Notes: a model not told the origin generated them from the sequence alone. A stretch of 64,000 nt of DNA from Roseitranquillus sp963709765 (GCA_963709765.1 CAVPXL010000001.1:62001-126000); one strand, 5' to 3'; shown: positions 8,696-17,626, numbered from the stretch's first letter. Made by a program: numbers and translations.

Positions 8696-9349
8696 TCAGA
8701 GCGCGAAGGCGCTCTCGGCCTGAAATCCGCGCAGGACAGGAGCCCCGGCGTTGAATGCGTAGCGCCATGAAACCTGTCCGTCGATCCGGTGCCCGATGCG
8801 GCACGTCCCCAGCGCCCCTTCGGCGAAGAGGCAGACGATACGCCCCCCCTCCTTCAGCTGGCCGAGCAGCGAATCCGGCACCCGCTCCACCGCGCCTTCG
8901 ATGATGATCACGTCGTAGGGGCCGTGCCTGGGCGCGCCGTCGACCAGGCTCCCCTCGACGAGCGCCGCGTTGTCGGCGCCCCATTCGGCGAGCGACTGCT
9001 CGGCCTCCCGCGCCAGCGACGGGTCCTCTTCGAGAGCGATCACGGTCTCGGCCAGGCGCGACAGGATTGCTGTCGAATAGCCGAGCGCCGGCCCCACATC
9101 GAGAACCAGGTCCCGGGGCTGGATATCCACCACGTCGAGCATCTTGGCGAAGGTGCGCGGCTCGAGCACGACGCGCCCCTGCCCCAGCTCGATGTTCTCG
9201 CTGGCATACGCCGTCTCGCGGCGGTCGGACGGCACGAATTCCTCGCGCGGAACCAGCAGGAATGCCTCGATGATCGGGTACTTGGTCACGTCCGACGGCC
9301 GGATCTGCGTGTCCACCATCATCGTCCGCCGCGCCACCTGGTCCGTCAT
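8696..9349 (-). CDS. Protein-L-isoaspartate O-methyltransferase family protein
   Basis: 217 residues. SAM-dependent methyltransferase fold: the motif I region reads LVLDVGPALGYSTAIL (about residues 79-95), with a later acidic strand IIIEGAVERVP. True Pcm enzymes methylate isoaspartyl residues for protein repair. The alphaproteobacterial type beside tolC has lost some consensus residues of motif I (GPALGYS rather than GxGSGY), so repair activity is presumed, not shown. I chose ATG 9349 because 'MTDQVARRTMMVDTQIRPSDVT' is the conserved family N-terminus; the frame stays open to 9397. Confidence 0.85.
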   Translation of the reverse strand: MTDQVARRTMMVDTQIRPSDVTKYPIIEAFLLVPREEFVPSDRRETAYASENIELGQGRVVLEPRTFAKMLDVVDIQPRDLVLDVGPALGYSTAILSRLAETVIALEEDPSLAREAEQSLAEWGADNAALVEGSLVDGAPRHGPYDVIIIEGAVERVPDSLLGQLKEGGRIVCLFAEGALGTCRIGHRIDGQVSWRYAFNAGAPVLRGFQAESAFAL

Positions 9350-9579
9350 GTCCGGCTCAAATCTTTGCTTCATCCCTTGTCGATCAAGATGTCGCACAGA
9401 AGCCCGCAGGCGGCAACAGCGCCGCGCGCGCTCCTGTCCGGCGGGCGTCGCACCTGTCGCAGAACGGCATCGCTGGCGGCGCAGGCCGCGCCGAAATCGC
9501 CAGCGCGACGCGTCGCCGGATCCGCCGCCCCCTTGCGTCGCGGCCCCGACCCCGGTAGTGCCAGCCCAGCAAGGCTGAC

Positions 9580-9653
9580 GGCGAGTTGGCGGAGTGGTTA
9601 CGCAGCGGATTGCAAATCCGTGTACAGGAGTTCGATTCTCCTACTCGCCTCCA
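9580..9653 (+). tRNA. tRNA-Cys (GCA)
   Basis: A 74-nt cloverleaf. Acceptor arms GGCGAGT (9580-9586) and ACTCGCC (9643-9649) pair fully; discriminator U at 9650, as expected for tRNA-Cys, and CCA is encoded at 9651-9653. The anticodon stem GCGGA/TCCGT encloses the loop TTGCAAA, giving anticodon GCA. The T-arm AGGAG-TTCGATT-CTCCT is intact. The flanking stretches 9350-9579 and 9654-9940 show no gene I can support. Confidence 0.97.
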
Positions 9654-9940
9654 CATCCATCCCCGATAATCCCGGATAGGTTCCGGCAAGCCGCGCGGCG
9701 CCGCCCTTCGCGCATCCGGCCGGCCTCCGCACATCCTGCCCCATCCCGGCTCGCGACCCGGCGCCGAGCCGCGCGCAATCCCGCCGCCCAATTCCTCCGC
9801 CCGCGCCCGCGCCCGGTGCCCCGCGCCAAGGCGAGACTTGCCTTCCGTTGCGTCAACGGCAAGCATGGAGCCAAGACCGACCGGCCCGGCATGTCCTGCA
9901 CGACATCGAGGCCGGCACCAACAGGAGGGGGAAGACACCC

Positions 9941-11287
9941 ATGAGAACAGGCCCGATCCACGTCCTCGGCCAGCTGGCGCTCTGCACCGCGCTGAGCCTG
10001 CCCGCCGCCGCGCAGGACATCCGCTTCTGGACCACCGAGGAACAGCCCGAACGACTCGAGAAGCAGCAGCAGATGGCCGCCGACTTCGAGGCGGCCTCCG
10101 GCATCGCCGTCGAGATCATCCCGGTCACCGAAAGCGACCTCGGCACCCGCGCCACCGCCGCCTACGCCGCCGGCGACCTGCCCGACGTGATCTACCACCC
10201 GCTGCAATACGCGCTGACCTGGGTCGATGCCGGCATCCTCGACGCCGACGCCGCGACCGAGGTGATCGAGATGCTGGGCCCCGACACCTTCGCCCCCGGC
10301 GCCCTGGCGCTGGCCGCCACCGACGACGGCTGGGCCAGCGTCCCGGTCGACGGCTGGACCCAGATGATCGTCTACCGCAAGGACCTCTTCGACGAGGCGG
10401 GCCTCGCGCCGCCCGACACCTTCGCCAACGTCGAGGCCGCCATCGACGCGCTCCACAACCCGCCCGACATGTTCGGCTTCGTCGCCGCCACCAAGGTCGA
10501 CGAGAACTTCATGTCCCAGGTGCTGGAACACATCTTCCTCGCCAACGGCGCCACCCCCGTCGGCCCCGACGGCTTCACCGGCTTCGACGAGGCGAAGACG
10601 GTCGAGGTGCTGAACTTCTACAAGAAACTCGCCGAGGCCTCGCCCCCGGGCGAGCTCTACTGGGACCAGTCGCGCAGCCTCTACTTCTCGGGCAACGCGG
10701 CGATGATCATCTGGTCGCCCTTCATCCTCGACGAACTCGCCGGCCTGCGCGACAGCGCGCCGCCCACCATCAACGACGACCCGACCTCGTCGGAGCTGGC
10801 CTCGAAGACCGGCATCGTCACCAACTTCGCCGGCCCCTCGAACCCCGAGGGCGCCGCCTGGGCCGACATCCGCTATCTCGGCATCACGGTCGACGCCGAC
10901 ATCGAGGCGGCGCAGGACTTCATCCGCTACTCCATGGACGAGGGCTACACCCAGACGCTCGCCATCGCGCCCGAGGGCAAGTTCCCGGTCCGCCGCGGCA
11001 CCGCCGACGACCCGGAGGCCTTCGTCAATGCCTGGTCCGAACTGCCCGTGGGCGTCGACCGCAAGGCGCCGCTCTCCGAGCTCTACGACGCCGCGATGGT
11101 CGACGAGATCGTCGGCGGCCTCGACGTGGCCCAGCGCTGGGGCGTCGCCGACGGACAGCTCGCGCTGGCCTCCAAGATCGTCAACTCCCAGGCCATCAAC
11201 CGCCATGTGCGGGAGTTCATCGACGGGCGCAGCACGGCCGAGGAAACGGTCGCGGCGATGAACGAGGAGCTCTCCGCGCTCCAGTGA
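9941..11287 (+). CDS. ABC transporter sugar-type solute-binding protein
   Basis: 448 residues, family 1 extracellular solute-binding protein. A signal peptide (MRTGPIHVLGQLALCTALSL, cleaved after AAAQ) precedes the mature domain beginning DIRFWTTEEQPERLEKQQ. Body motifs typical of the family: IIPVTESDLGTRATAAYAAG, VPVDGWTQMIVYRKDLFDEAG, and SGNAAMIIWSPFIL. It captures a carbohydrate or glycoside in the periplasm and delivers it to the permeases that follow. The ATG at 9941 has AGGAGG upstream; the frame extends to 9848, but the signal peptide rules that out. It heads an operon with two permeases, a glycoside hydrolase and an ATPase, which points to a glycosidic substrate. Confidence 0.88.
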   Translation: MRTGPIHVLGQLALCTALSLPAAAQDIRFWTTEEQPERLEKQQQMAADFEAASGIAVEIIPVTESDLGTRATAAYAAGDLPDVIYHPLQYALTWVDAGILDADAATEVIEMLGPDTFAPGALALAATDDGWASVPVDGWTQMIVYRKDLFDEAGLAPPDTFANVEAAIDALHNPPDMFGFVAATKVDENFMSQVLEHIFLANGATPVGPDGFTGFDEAKTVEVLNFYKKLAEASPPGELYWDQSRSLYFSGNAAMIIWSPFILDELAGLRDSAPPTINDDPTSSELASKTGIVTNFAGPSNPEGAAWADIRYLGITVDADIEAAQDFIRYSMDEGYTQTLAIAPEGKFPVRRGTADDPEAFVNAWSELPVGVDRKAPLSELYDAAMVDEIVGGLDVAQRWGVADGQLALASKIVNSQAINRHVREFIDGRSTAEETVAAMNEELSALQ

Positions 11288-11357
11288 CACGAGCCCGGGC
11301 GCGCGGCCCGATCATCCCGCGCGCCCTCCACGGCGCCCCGCGAAAGGAGGCCCGGCG

Positions 11358-12656
11358 ATGAGCGACACGGCAGACAGACGCGGCAACCTCGTCGCCGCCG
11401 AGACCCGCGCGCTCGACCCTCCCGCGCCGCCAAAGGGCACCGGCCCCCTGTCGCGGCGCGAGGCGCGGCTCGCCTGGAGCCTGCTGCTGCCCACCATCCT
11501 CATCGTCTCGGTCGTCGTGATCCTGCCGCTCGTCTCGATCTTCTGGATCTCGGTCAAACCCGTCGGCCTCGCCGATCTGCGCCCGCCCGCGCCCGTCGTG
11601 CGCGAGGCCCTGCGCGGCCGCCCCGAGGCGCCGGGCGACCCGGCACGCTGCAATACCGCCTGCGCAATTCCAGCCAGGACGAGCCGATCCGCGGCGTCGT
11701 CCTGACCGACACCTGCCCGAGGGCCTCGACCCCGGCGACCCTCGACGCGCGCTGCACCCTCGACGGCCGCGCCCTGCGCTGCGACCTCGGCGACTTCGAG
11801 GGCGGCTACCGCGACCGAGATCGAGATCCCGGTCACCGTCACCCAAGCGTACCTCGACGACCCCGTGGACATCGACGCCGTTCCCGCCGGCCTCACCGGG
11901 CGCGCCGAGAACATCCTGACCAGCATGGAGTTCACCGCCGCGAACTTCGCCCGCATCTTCGACGGCGACGAGTTCTGGGGCGTCCTCGGCGTCACCCTCT
12001 TCTACACCGTCTTCGGCACCATCGGCGCGCTGGTCATGGGCCTGTTCGCGGCCCTGCTGCTCGACCGCTCGTTCAAGGGCCAGGGATTCCTGCGCGGGCT
12101 CTACCTGTTTCCCTACGTCGCCCCGGTGATCGCCGTCGCCTTCACCTGGATCATCCTGTTCGACCCGTTCTCGGGCAGCGCCAACGCGCTCCTGATCCAG
12201 ATGGGCGTCACCGATCAGGCCATCAACTTCTTCGGCCAGCGCCCGCTCGCGCTCATCATGGTCACGGTGTTCGAGATCTGGCGCTACTTCCCGCTGTCGT
12301 TCCTGTTCATCCTGGCGCGGATGCAATCCATCGACACCGACATGTACGAGGCCGCCGAGATGGACGGCGCCTCCCCGTTCCAGCAATTCTGGTTCCTCTC
12401 CCTGCCGCAGCTCCTCGGCATCCTGTCGGTCCTGTTCCTGCTGCGCTTCATCTGGACCTTCAACAAGTTCGACGACATCTTCCTGCTGACGGGCGGCAAC
12501 GCCGGCACCCGCACGCTCACCGTCAACGTCTACGAACAGGCCTTCGCGATCTCCAACATCGGCGCCGGCGCGGCGGTGGCGGTGGTGATCTTCGCCTGCC
12601 TGCTGCTGTTCTCGTTCTTCTTCTTCCGCTTCATCAGCCGGGAGGAAGGGCTGTGA
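11358..12656 (+). CDS. ABC sugar permease, MalF-type with large periplasmic insert (frame broken 11640-11820)
   Basis: First inner-membrane permease of the importer. N-terminal TM1 (LAWSLLLPTILIVSVVVILP) ends at LVSIFWISVK. About 110 residues of periplasmic sequence follow before TM2 (FWGVLGVTLFYTVFGTIGAL). The C-terminal permease core is intact, including the coupling loop EAAEMDGASPFQQFWFLSLP near 12350-12410. The periplasmic insert, reassembled across frames, reads like a DUF11-type beta domain: TLQYRLRNSSQDEP, LTDTxPEGLDP, LDGRALRCDLGDF. Frame breaks are needed near 11640 (CCC run one base short), 11712 (CC should be CCC), 11735 (one surplus G) and 11813. The start at 11358 follows AAAGGAGG. 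Family and position are clear; whether the breaks are real is not. Confidence 0.8.
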
Positions 12657-12767
12657 GCGCGCACCTCGACCGGCCTGCGGCCCCGGACCGCCGGGGAGGG
12701 CGGCCTCGGGGCATCGAGCCCGGTGCCTCCGGCACCGCCCCTGTCCCACCCGGCGCGCGGAGGCACC

Positions 12768-13981
12768 ATGAGCATGCTTCGGCACGGCTTCGTCACCGGC
12801 CCGATCTCGGGGCGATCTGGCTCTTCGTGGTCGCCACCACCGTCGCGGTCATCATGTCCTTCGCCACCGGCGACGCCTTCCGCCCCGCGCTGCTCGCGTC
12901 GGTGATCCTCGGCGCGCTTCTCGGCTTCGTGGCGGTCAGGTTCCGCACCCTGGCCCTCACCGGCGCCGCCGCCCTCGTGCTGACGGCGCTCGGCATGGTC
13001 GCGAATCTCGGGCCCGATCGTCACCGGCGACGTGTCGTGGCTGGCGTGGATCCATCGCCGCCCTCGCCACCGCCGCCGGCACCACCGTCGGCCTCGTCTG
13101 GATGGTCGCGAAACTTGCCCCCGGGCCCGGCCGACAAGCACGAGTTCGAGGATGCGGTGATCCGCTTCCTCGTCGGCTTCGGCTACGTCTTCTTCACCGC
13201 CATCGTCGCGATCCCGTTCTACGTGATGGTGATGACCTCGCTGAAGAACCAGTCCGAGCTGATCCAGAACCCGCTCGACTTCTCCATCGACCTCGGCCAG
13301 GGCGCCGGCCTCTTCCGCTCCTATTACGAGCTGATGACCGAGTTCAACTTCGGCTCCTACCTCTGGACCTCGTTCTTCGTCTCGGTGCTCACCGTGCTGA
13401 TCACGCTGCTGTTCTCGGTGCCCGGCGCCTACGCCGTCGCGCGCCTGCGCTTTCGCGGCTCCGCGGCGTTCTCGCGCTCGATCCTGCTGATCTACATGGT
13501 GCCGATGATCGTGCTGGCGCTGCCCATCTACATCGTCTTCTCGATGACGGGGTTGCGCAACACGATCTTCGGTCTGGTGCTGATCTACCCCGTCACCACG
13601 ATCCCGGTCGCGCTCTACATGCTCCAGGGCTATTTCCGCGGCCTTCCGGCGGAGGTCGAGGAGGCGGGCCTGATGGACGGCCTCTCGCGCCTCGCCGTGA
13701 TCTGGAAGATCACCCTGCCGCTCTCGCTGCCGGCGCTGGCCTCGGTCTCGCTCTACGTCTTCATGATCGGCTGGAACGAGTTCCTGCTGGCCTTCATGCT
13801 GCTCGACGATCCGTCCAAGTTCACCCTGACCCGCGGCGTCGCGATGCTGAACTCGTCCGAGATCCCGCGCCAGCACCTGATGGCCGGCTCGGTCATCGCC
13901 ACGGTGCCGATCATGGTCCTCTTCCTCGGCCTCGAACGCTTCATGACCGGCGGCCTCACCGCCGGATCGGTCAAGGGATGA
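12768..13981 (+). CDS. ABC sugar permease, MalG-type (frame broken at four places)
   Basis: Second permease of the importer. The probable start is the ATG at 12768 (GGAGG upstream), opening MSMLRHGFVTGPISG. Breaks near 12809 (G run one short), 13016 (CCC surplus), 13052 (CC surplus) and 13115-13122 (C run one long) put the N-terminal ~120 residues in several frames. From ADKHEFEDAVIRFL onward it is intact: TM helices, the MalG coupling motif EEAGLMDGLSRLAVIWKITLP near 13660-13725, and GGLTAGSVKG at the end, a common C-terminus of this subfamily. The N-terminus carries two or three additional hydrophobic segments (IWLFVVATTVAVIMSF, LLASVILGALLGFVAV) beyond the six-helix core. Works with the MalF-type partner and the ATPase at 15400. 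Confidence 0.8.
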
Positions 13982-14015
13982 GCCGCGCCCTCCGCATCCG
14001 CTCCTTGCGCCTCTC

Positions 14016-14032
14016 GGGGCGAAATTCGCCCC
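14016..14032. terminator. Tight GC-rich hairpin after the MalG-type permease
   Basis: GGGGCGAA and TTCGCCCC are perfect 8-bp arms around one A, 35 bp after the permease stop; three A-T pairs at the top would open as the loop. No strong T-run follows. Attenuation of the permease transcript or a regulator site are both possible. Confidence 0.35.
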
Positions 14033-14067
14033 ACCGCACGCTTTGAACTTTCGCGCGATTTCTTGTC

Positions 14068-14107
14068 AGAAGTTGCAAATGGGGGGTCTGAAATTTGCTA
14101 GAAGTTG
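14068..14107 (+). promoter_or_regulatory. Repeated elements upstream of the glycoside hydrolase gene
   Basis: AGAAGTTG occurs at 14068-14075 and again at 14100-14107, 32 bp apart (about three helical turns). Between them GCAAAT (14075-14080) and ATTTGC (14093-14098) make an inverted repeat with a 12-bp spacer. The block is AT-rich against its surroundings and ends 13 bp before the hydrolase start codon. It looks like a regulator-binding promoter region, but no regulator gene of this operon is in the window. Confidence 0.4.
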
Positions 14108-14120
14108 AAAGTTTCGCGCC

Positions 14121-15347
14121 ATGAGCGCCCTCGACGATCAGGCCCGCGCCATCCTGCGCGCCAACGACAGGGGCGGCTACACCATCCCCACCAAGGGCCT
14201 CTACCCCTACCAGTGGAACTGGGACAGCGCCTTTGCAGCGTGGGGTTTCTCGACCTTCGACCCCGACCGCGCGTGGACCGAGATCGAGACCCTCCTCTCC
14301 GGCCAGTGGCCCAACGGCATGGTCCCCCACATCCTCTTCCACAAGTCCGATCCCGGCTACTTTCCGGGCCCCGACGTGTGGGGCTGCGACGGTCCCATCG
14401 CCTCATCGGGCATCACGCAACCCCCTGTCGCTGCAACATTTCTTCGCGCCGTGCACGAGGTCGCGCCGGACCCGGAGCGCCTCGCCCCGCTGGTCGAGAA
14501 GCTCACCGACTGGCACCGCTGGTTCATGGAATGGCGCCTCGATCACGGCGCCGTCTGCGTCACCCATCCGTGGGAATCCGGCCGCGACAACGCCCCCGAC
14601 TGGGACGCCGCCATGGCCGCCATCGACCCGAAAGGCGTCGGCGACTACACCCGCCGCGACACCGGCCACGTCGACCCCTCCATGCGCCCCACCAAGGCCG
14701 ATTACGACCGCTACATCTGGCTCGTCCAGCGCGGCCGCCGCCTCGGCTGGGACGACGCCGCCATGCTGCGCGACACGCCATTCCGGGTGGCGGATCCCAC
14801 GATGACCTTCATTTTATTGCGCGCCTGCAATGACTTGGTGGCTCTGGGCGGCCCGGCGGACGAGATCGCGACCTGGATCGTCACGCTCGAAAAAGGCGCC
14901 GCCGGCCTCTGGAACCAAGACATCGGCGCGCATGACAGCCGCGACGCCCTGACCGGCCGCCGCTCCGGCGCGGTCACCAACGCCTCGTTCCTGTGCTGGT
15001 ACGCGGGCCTGCGCGACGACCGTCCGCTCGCCGCCTACGACCGGATCTGCGCCGCCGTCCCCCACCCCGTCGCCTCCTACGACCCCGCCGGACCGGCCTA
15101 CGAGCGCCGCCGCTACTGGCGCGGCCCGGTCTGGCCGATGTTCAACGCCCTGATCGCCACCGGCCTGCGCGACGCGGGTCACGCCGACCGCGCCGAACAC
15201 CTGCGCACGCAGACGCGGGCCCTCATCGAAGCGGCTGGTTTCGCTGAATATTTCGACCCGGAAGACGGCAGTCCGGCCGGCGGCCACGACTTCACCTGGA
15301 CAGCCGCGATCTGGCTTGCCTGGCTCACGCACGGGACACACACATGA
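14121..15347 (+). CDS. MGH1/GH63-type glycoside hydrolase, possibly glycosyl-glycerate hydrolase
   Basis: 408 residues, (alpha/alpha)6-barrel hydrolase of the GH63/MGH1 type. The N-terminal motif KGLYPYQWNWDSAFAAWGF (residues 21-39) carries the WD-containing substrate wall of the family. Next come GQWPNGMVPHILFH, the TQPPVAA motif (residues 97-103), WESGRDNAPDW (about 152-162) and the C-terminal WRGPVWPMFNALIATGL (about 331-347). In characterised relatives (mannosylglycerate and glucosylglycerate hydrolases) the acid and base lie in such motifs. No signal peptide, so it acts in the cytosol on an imported glycoside. It sits between permease and ATPase genes of one importer. Substrate is inferred from family resemblance, not proven; trehalase-like or other alpha-glycosidase activity is the alternative. 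Confidence 0.72.
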   Translation: MSALDDQARAILRANDRGGYTIPTKGLYPYQWNWDSAFAAWGFSTFDPDRAWTEIETLLSGQWPNGMVPHILFHKSDPGYFPGPDVWGCDGPIASSGITQPPVAATFLRAVHEVAPDPERLAPLVEKLTDWHRWFMEWRLDHGAVCVTHPWESGRDNAPDWDAAMAAIDPKGVGDYTRRDTGHVDPSMRPTKADYDRYIWLVQRGRRLGWDDAAMLRDTPFRVADPTMTFILLRACNDLVALGGPADEIATWIVTLEKGAAGLWNQDIGAHDSRDALTGRRSGAVTNASFLCWYAGLRDDRPLAAYDRICAAVPHPVASYDPAGPAYERRRYWRGPVWPMFNALIATGLRDAGHADRAEHLRTQTRALIEAAGFAEYFDPEDGSPAGGHDFTWTAAIWLAWLTHGTHT

Positions 15348-15399
15348 CCCCGCACGCCAAGAGCGGACGAGCGGGCGGCGAGACGAGGGGAGTACAAGC

Positions 15400-16423
15400 A
15401 TGGGCGCGATAGAACTCCGGGCAGTCGAGAAATGGTTCGGCGAGCTTCAGGTCATCAAGGGCGTGGACCTCGAGATCTCCGATGGCGAGTTCGTCATTTT
15501 CGTCGGCCCCTCCGGCTGCGGAAAGTCGACGCTCCTGCGGATGATCGGCGGGCTTGAGGAAACCAGCCGCGGCCAGATCCTCATCGACGGGCGCGACGTC
15601 ACCGCCGAGCCGCCGTCCAAGCGCGGCCTCGCCATGGTCTTCCAGTCCTACGCGCTCTACCCGCACATGACCGTGCGCGAGAACATCGGATTTCCCCTCA
15701 AGACCGCCGGCGCTTCGAAGGGCCGAGGTGGAGGAGAAGGTCGCCGAGGCCGCCCGTGCCCTGCGGCTCGAACCGCTGCTCGACCGCCGGCCCAAGGCGC
15801 TCTCGGGCGGCCAGCGGCAACGGGTCGCCATTGGCCGCTCCATCGTCCGCGACCCGGCGGCGTTTCTCTTCGACGAGCCGCTCTCGAACCTCGACGCGGC
15901 GCTCAGGGTGGAGATGCGCTACGAGATCGCCAAGCTGCACCAGCAGCTCGACACGACGATGATCTACGTCACCCACGATCAGGTGGAGGCGATGACGCTC
16001 GCCGACCGGATCGTCGTGCTGGAGGCGGGCCGGATCGCGCAGGTGGGCTCCCCCCGCGAGCTCTACGAGCGGCCGGCGAACCTCTTCGTCGCGCAATTCA
16101 TCGGCAGCCCGAAGATGAACCTCATCGCCCTCGATCAGGGTGACGCGCCGATCGCCGCGCCGCCCGAGGCCGTGCAGACGGGCGTGCGGCCCGAACACAT
16201 CCACCTGACCGGTCCGGGCGAAGGCACGCTCGACGCGACGGTGGACCTGCTGGAATATCTCGGCGCGGATACTTTCGTGATCGCCGATGCCGGCCCGGCG
16301 GGAAGGATTACCATCCGGAGCGACGGGACCGAGGGACTCAAGCCGGGCGCCCGGGTCGGCCTCGCCTTCGAGCCGGAGCGGATGCAATATTTCGACACCG
16401 AGGGTCAGGCTCTGCGGGCCTGA
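15400..16423 (+). CDS. ABC transporter ATPase, MalK/UgpC type (frame broken near 15720)
   Basis: ATPase of the sugar importer, about 340 residues. Walker A GPSGCGKSTLLRMIGG, Q-loop VFQSYALYPHMTV, signature LSGGQRQRVAIGR, Walker B AFLFDEPLSNLDA, switch VTHDQVEAMT. The C-terminal TOBE/OB region (from about residue 235, IGSPKMNLIALD and VRPEHIHL) is the MalK-type regulatory domain. The frame changes after KTAGASK: one surplus G in the AAGGG run at about 15718-15722 explains it, giving SKAEVEEKVAEAARAL. Start ATG 15400. The end overlaps the convergent MarR gene by 19 bp. Confidence 0.86.
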
Positions 16424-16899
16424 TCCGGCATTCCCTGATCCGGCTGGGCCGCGCCGGACGTGCCGTTCTGCGGCCGGGTGTCCATCGATCGCAGCAACGC
16501 CGACAGACCCTGTTCGAGGGCCGCGCGATCCCGTGACCGCATGCCGCCCAGCATCTCGGTGGCGCGCGCCTCGACCTGCGGCAGCGCTTCGGCGAACAGA
16601 TGGCGGCCCGCCTCGGTGCAGCGATAGACGCGGAGGCGCTTGTCCCTGAGGTCGATCCGGCGCGAGATCAGGCCCTTGGCCTCCAGCCGTTGCGCGGCCC
16701 GGCTGACCTGCACCTTGTCGAGCGTCGTCCGCCGCGCCAGCTCGACCGAGGTGACCTGCTCGGTGCCCGCCAACAGGAAGAGCAGGCGCCATTCCTCCCG
16801 CGACAGGCCATAGGCGCGGCCATAGACCTCCGCCAGGTTTCGCGAGAACGTCTCGGCGGCGACGGCGAAGCGGTAGGGAAAGAACGTTTCCAGATCCAT
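16405..16899 (-). CDS. MarR-family regulator (paralogue of the one at 26117)
   Basis: 164 residues, winged-helix MarR fold. Dimerisation helix FFPYRFAVAAETFSRNLAEVY, wing and recognition region EEWRLLFLLAG, TSVELARRTTLDKVQVSRAAQRLEAKGL, then the beta wing with RDKRLRVY. Its recognition helix (QVSRAAxRLE) matches the second MarR at 26117, and both opening helices read F(F/I)PYR(F/L)(A/S)VAAE. MarR proteins usually repress a divergent gene until an aromatic ligand binds; here the divergent gene is the VOC protein at 17021. ATG 16899 is preceded by AGGAG; a GTG at 16905 is less likely. The C-terminal ~30 residues are polar and unstructured. Confidence 0.88.
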   Translation of the reverse strand: MDLETFFPYRFAVAAETFSRNLAEVYGRAYGLSREEWRLLFLLAGTEQVTSVELARRTTLDKVQVSRAAQRLEAKGLISRRIDLRDKRLRVYRCTEAGRHLFAEALPQVEARATEMLGGMRSRDRAALEQGLSALLRSMDTRPQNGTSGAAQPDQGMPDQARRA

Positions 16900-16931
16900 C
16901 GGCACTCCTGCCTGTCCATGCGCACGGCTTC

Positions 16932-17003
16932 GTTACAATCGCAACGATTTGATCTTGGTCAAGTCCTGATCGACCGATCGCTGATATTCGTTGCATATGC
17001 TAT
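16932..17003. promoter_or_regulatory. Two probable MarR operator sites between MarR and VOC genes
   Basis: GTTACAATCGCAAC (16932-16945) and GTTGCATATGCTAT (16990-17003) fit the pattern GTTGC-N4-GCAAC with one and two deviations. The first overlaps the probable -10 region of the marR promoter on the minus strand, whose -35 TTGACC lies at 16962-16957. The second sits just upstream of the VOC start. The same motif occurs twice upstream of hmgA and the second marR. Confidence 0.6.
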
Positions 17004-17020
17004 GAAAAGGGAGACGCCGA

Positions 17021-17578
17021 ATGCCTGCGCCAGATCTTCGGATCGAAAAGATCCATCATGTCGCCTACCGCTGCAAGGACGCGAAGGAGACAGTCGATTT
17101 CTATACGAAAAAGTTGAACATGGGATTTGTCCTCGCGATCGCCGAGGACAGCGTTCCGTCGACCCATGAGCCCGATCCCTACATGCACATCTTCCTTGAT
17201 GCGGGAAATGGCAACGTCCTCGCCTTCTTCGAGCTGCCGACGAAACCGGAGATGGGGCGCGACGAGAACACGCCGCCATGGGTGCAGCACATCGCCTTCA
17301 AGGTGAAGGACCGCGACACCCTGCTGGGTTTCAGGGAGCACCTCGAAGCGAACGGCGTCGAAGTGCTGGGCGTGACCGATCACTCGATCTTCCACTCGAT
17401 CTACTTCTTCGATCCCAACGGCCACCGCGTGGAGCTCGCCTGCCCCGATCCGGCCGAGGACGAGATGCTCAAGCGGCTCGATGCCGTGAAATGGGACATG
17501 CTCGAGGAATGGTCCCGCACCAAGAAGGCGCCGCGCCACGCCGACTGGCTGCACGCCAGGGAACTGCAGAAGGCCTGA
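17021..17578 (+). CDS. VOC-superfamily protein (glyoxalase/dioxygenase fold)
   Basis: 185 residues with two beta-alpha-beta-beta-beta modules: IEKIHHVAYRCKDAKETVDF (residues 7-26) and WVQHIAFKVKDRDTLLGF (about 88-105). Candidate metal ligands are the histidine in IHHVAY, the glutamate in LAFFELP, the histidine in QHIAF and the glutamate in HRVELACP. Members include extradiol dioxygenases, glyoxalase I and 4-hydroxyphenylpyruvate dioxygenase, but this single-length protein is none of these with certainty. Control by an HmgA-type MarR site suggests a role in aromatic acid breakdown. A strong hairpin follows its stop. Confidence 0.78.
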   Translation: MPAPDLRIEKIHHVAYRCKDAKETVDFYTKKLNMGFVLAIAEDSVPSTHEPDPYMHIFLDAGNGNVLAFFELPTKPEMGRDENTPPWVQHIAFKVKDRDTLLGFREHLEANGVEVLGVTDHSIFHSIYFFDPNGHRVELACPDPAEDEMLKRLDAVKWDMLEEWSRTKKAPRHADWLHARELQKA

Positions 17579-17588
17579 GACCTTCTCG

Positions 17589-17618
17589 CCCCGGTCCCGG
17601 CCTGAGCCGGGTCCGGGG
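17589..17618. terminator. Strong stem-loop between VOC gene and dctM
   Basis: Thirteen-base arms CCCCGGTCCCGGC (17589-17601) and GCCGGGTCCGGGG (17606-17618) pair with one T-T mismatch around the tetraloop CTGA, followed by TCTT. It lies between two convergent genes and would serve as an intrinsic terminator, most convincingly for the VOC gene. Confidence 0.65.
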
Positions 17619-17626
17619 TCTTGCCG

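Noticed and set aside
9384..9938. Minus-strand open frame covering the tRNA-Cys gene
   Set aside because: It runs straight through a well-formed tRNA and has no recognisable protein features.
11640..11820. Programmed frameshifting in the MalF-type permease
   Set aside because: Four separate changes in both directions within 180 bp, with no slippery heptamer or pseudoknot, fit indel errors better.
12530..13876. Long minus-strand open frame opposite the MalG-type permease
   Set aside because: Low-complexity His/Arg/Asp/Gln composition and no ribosome-binding site; a shadow of the permease gene.
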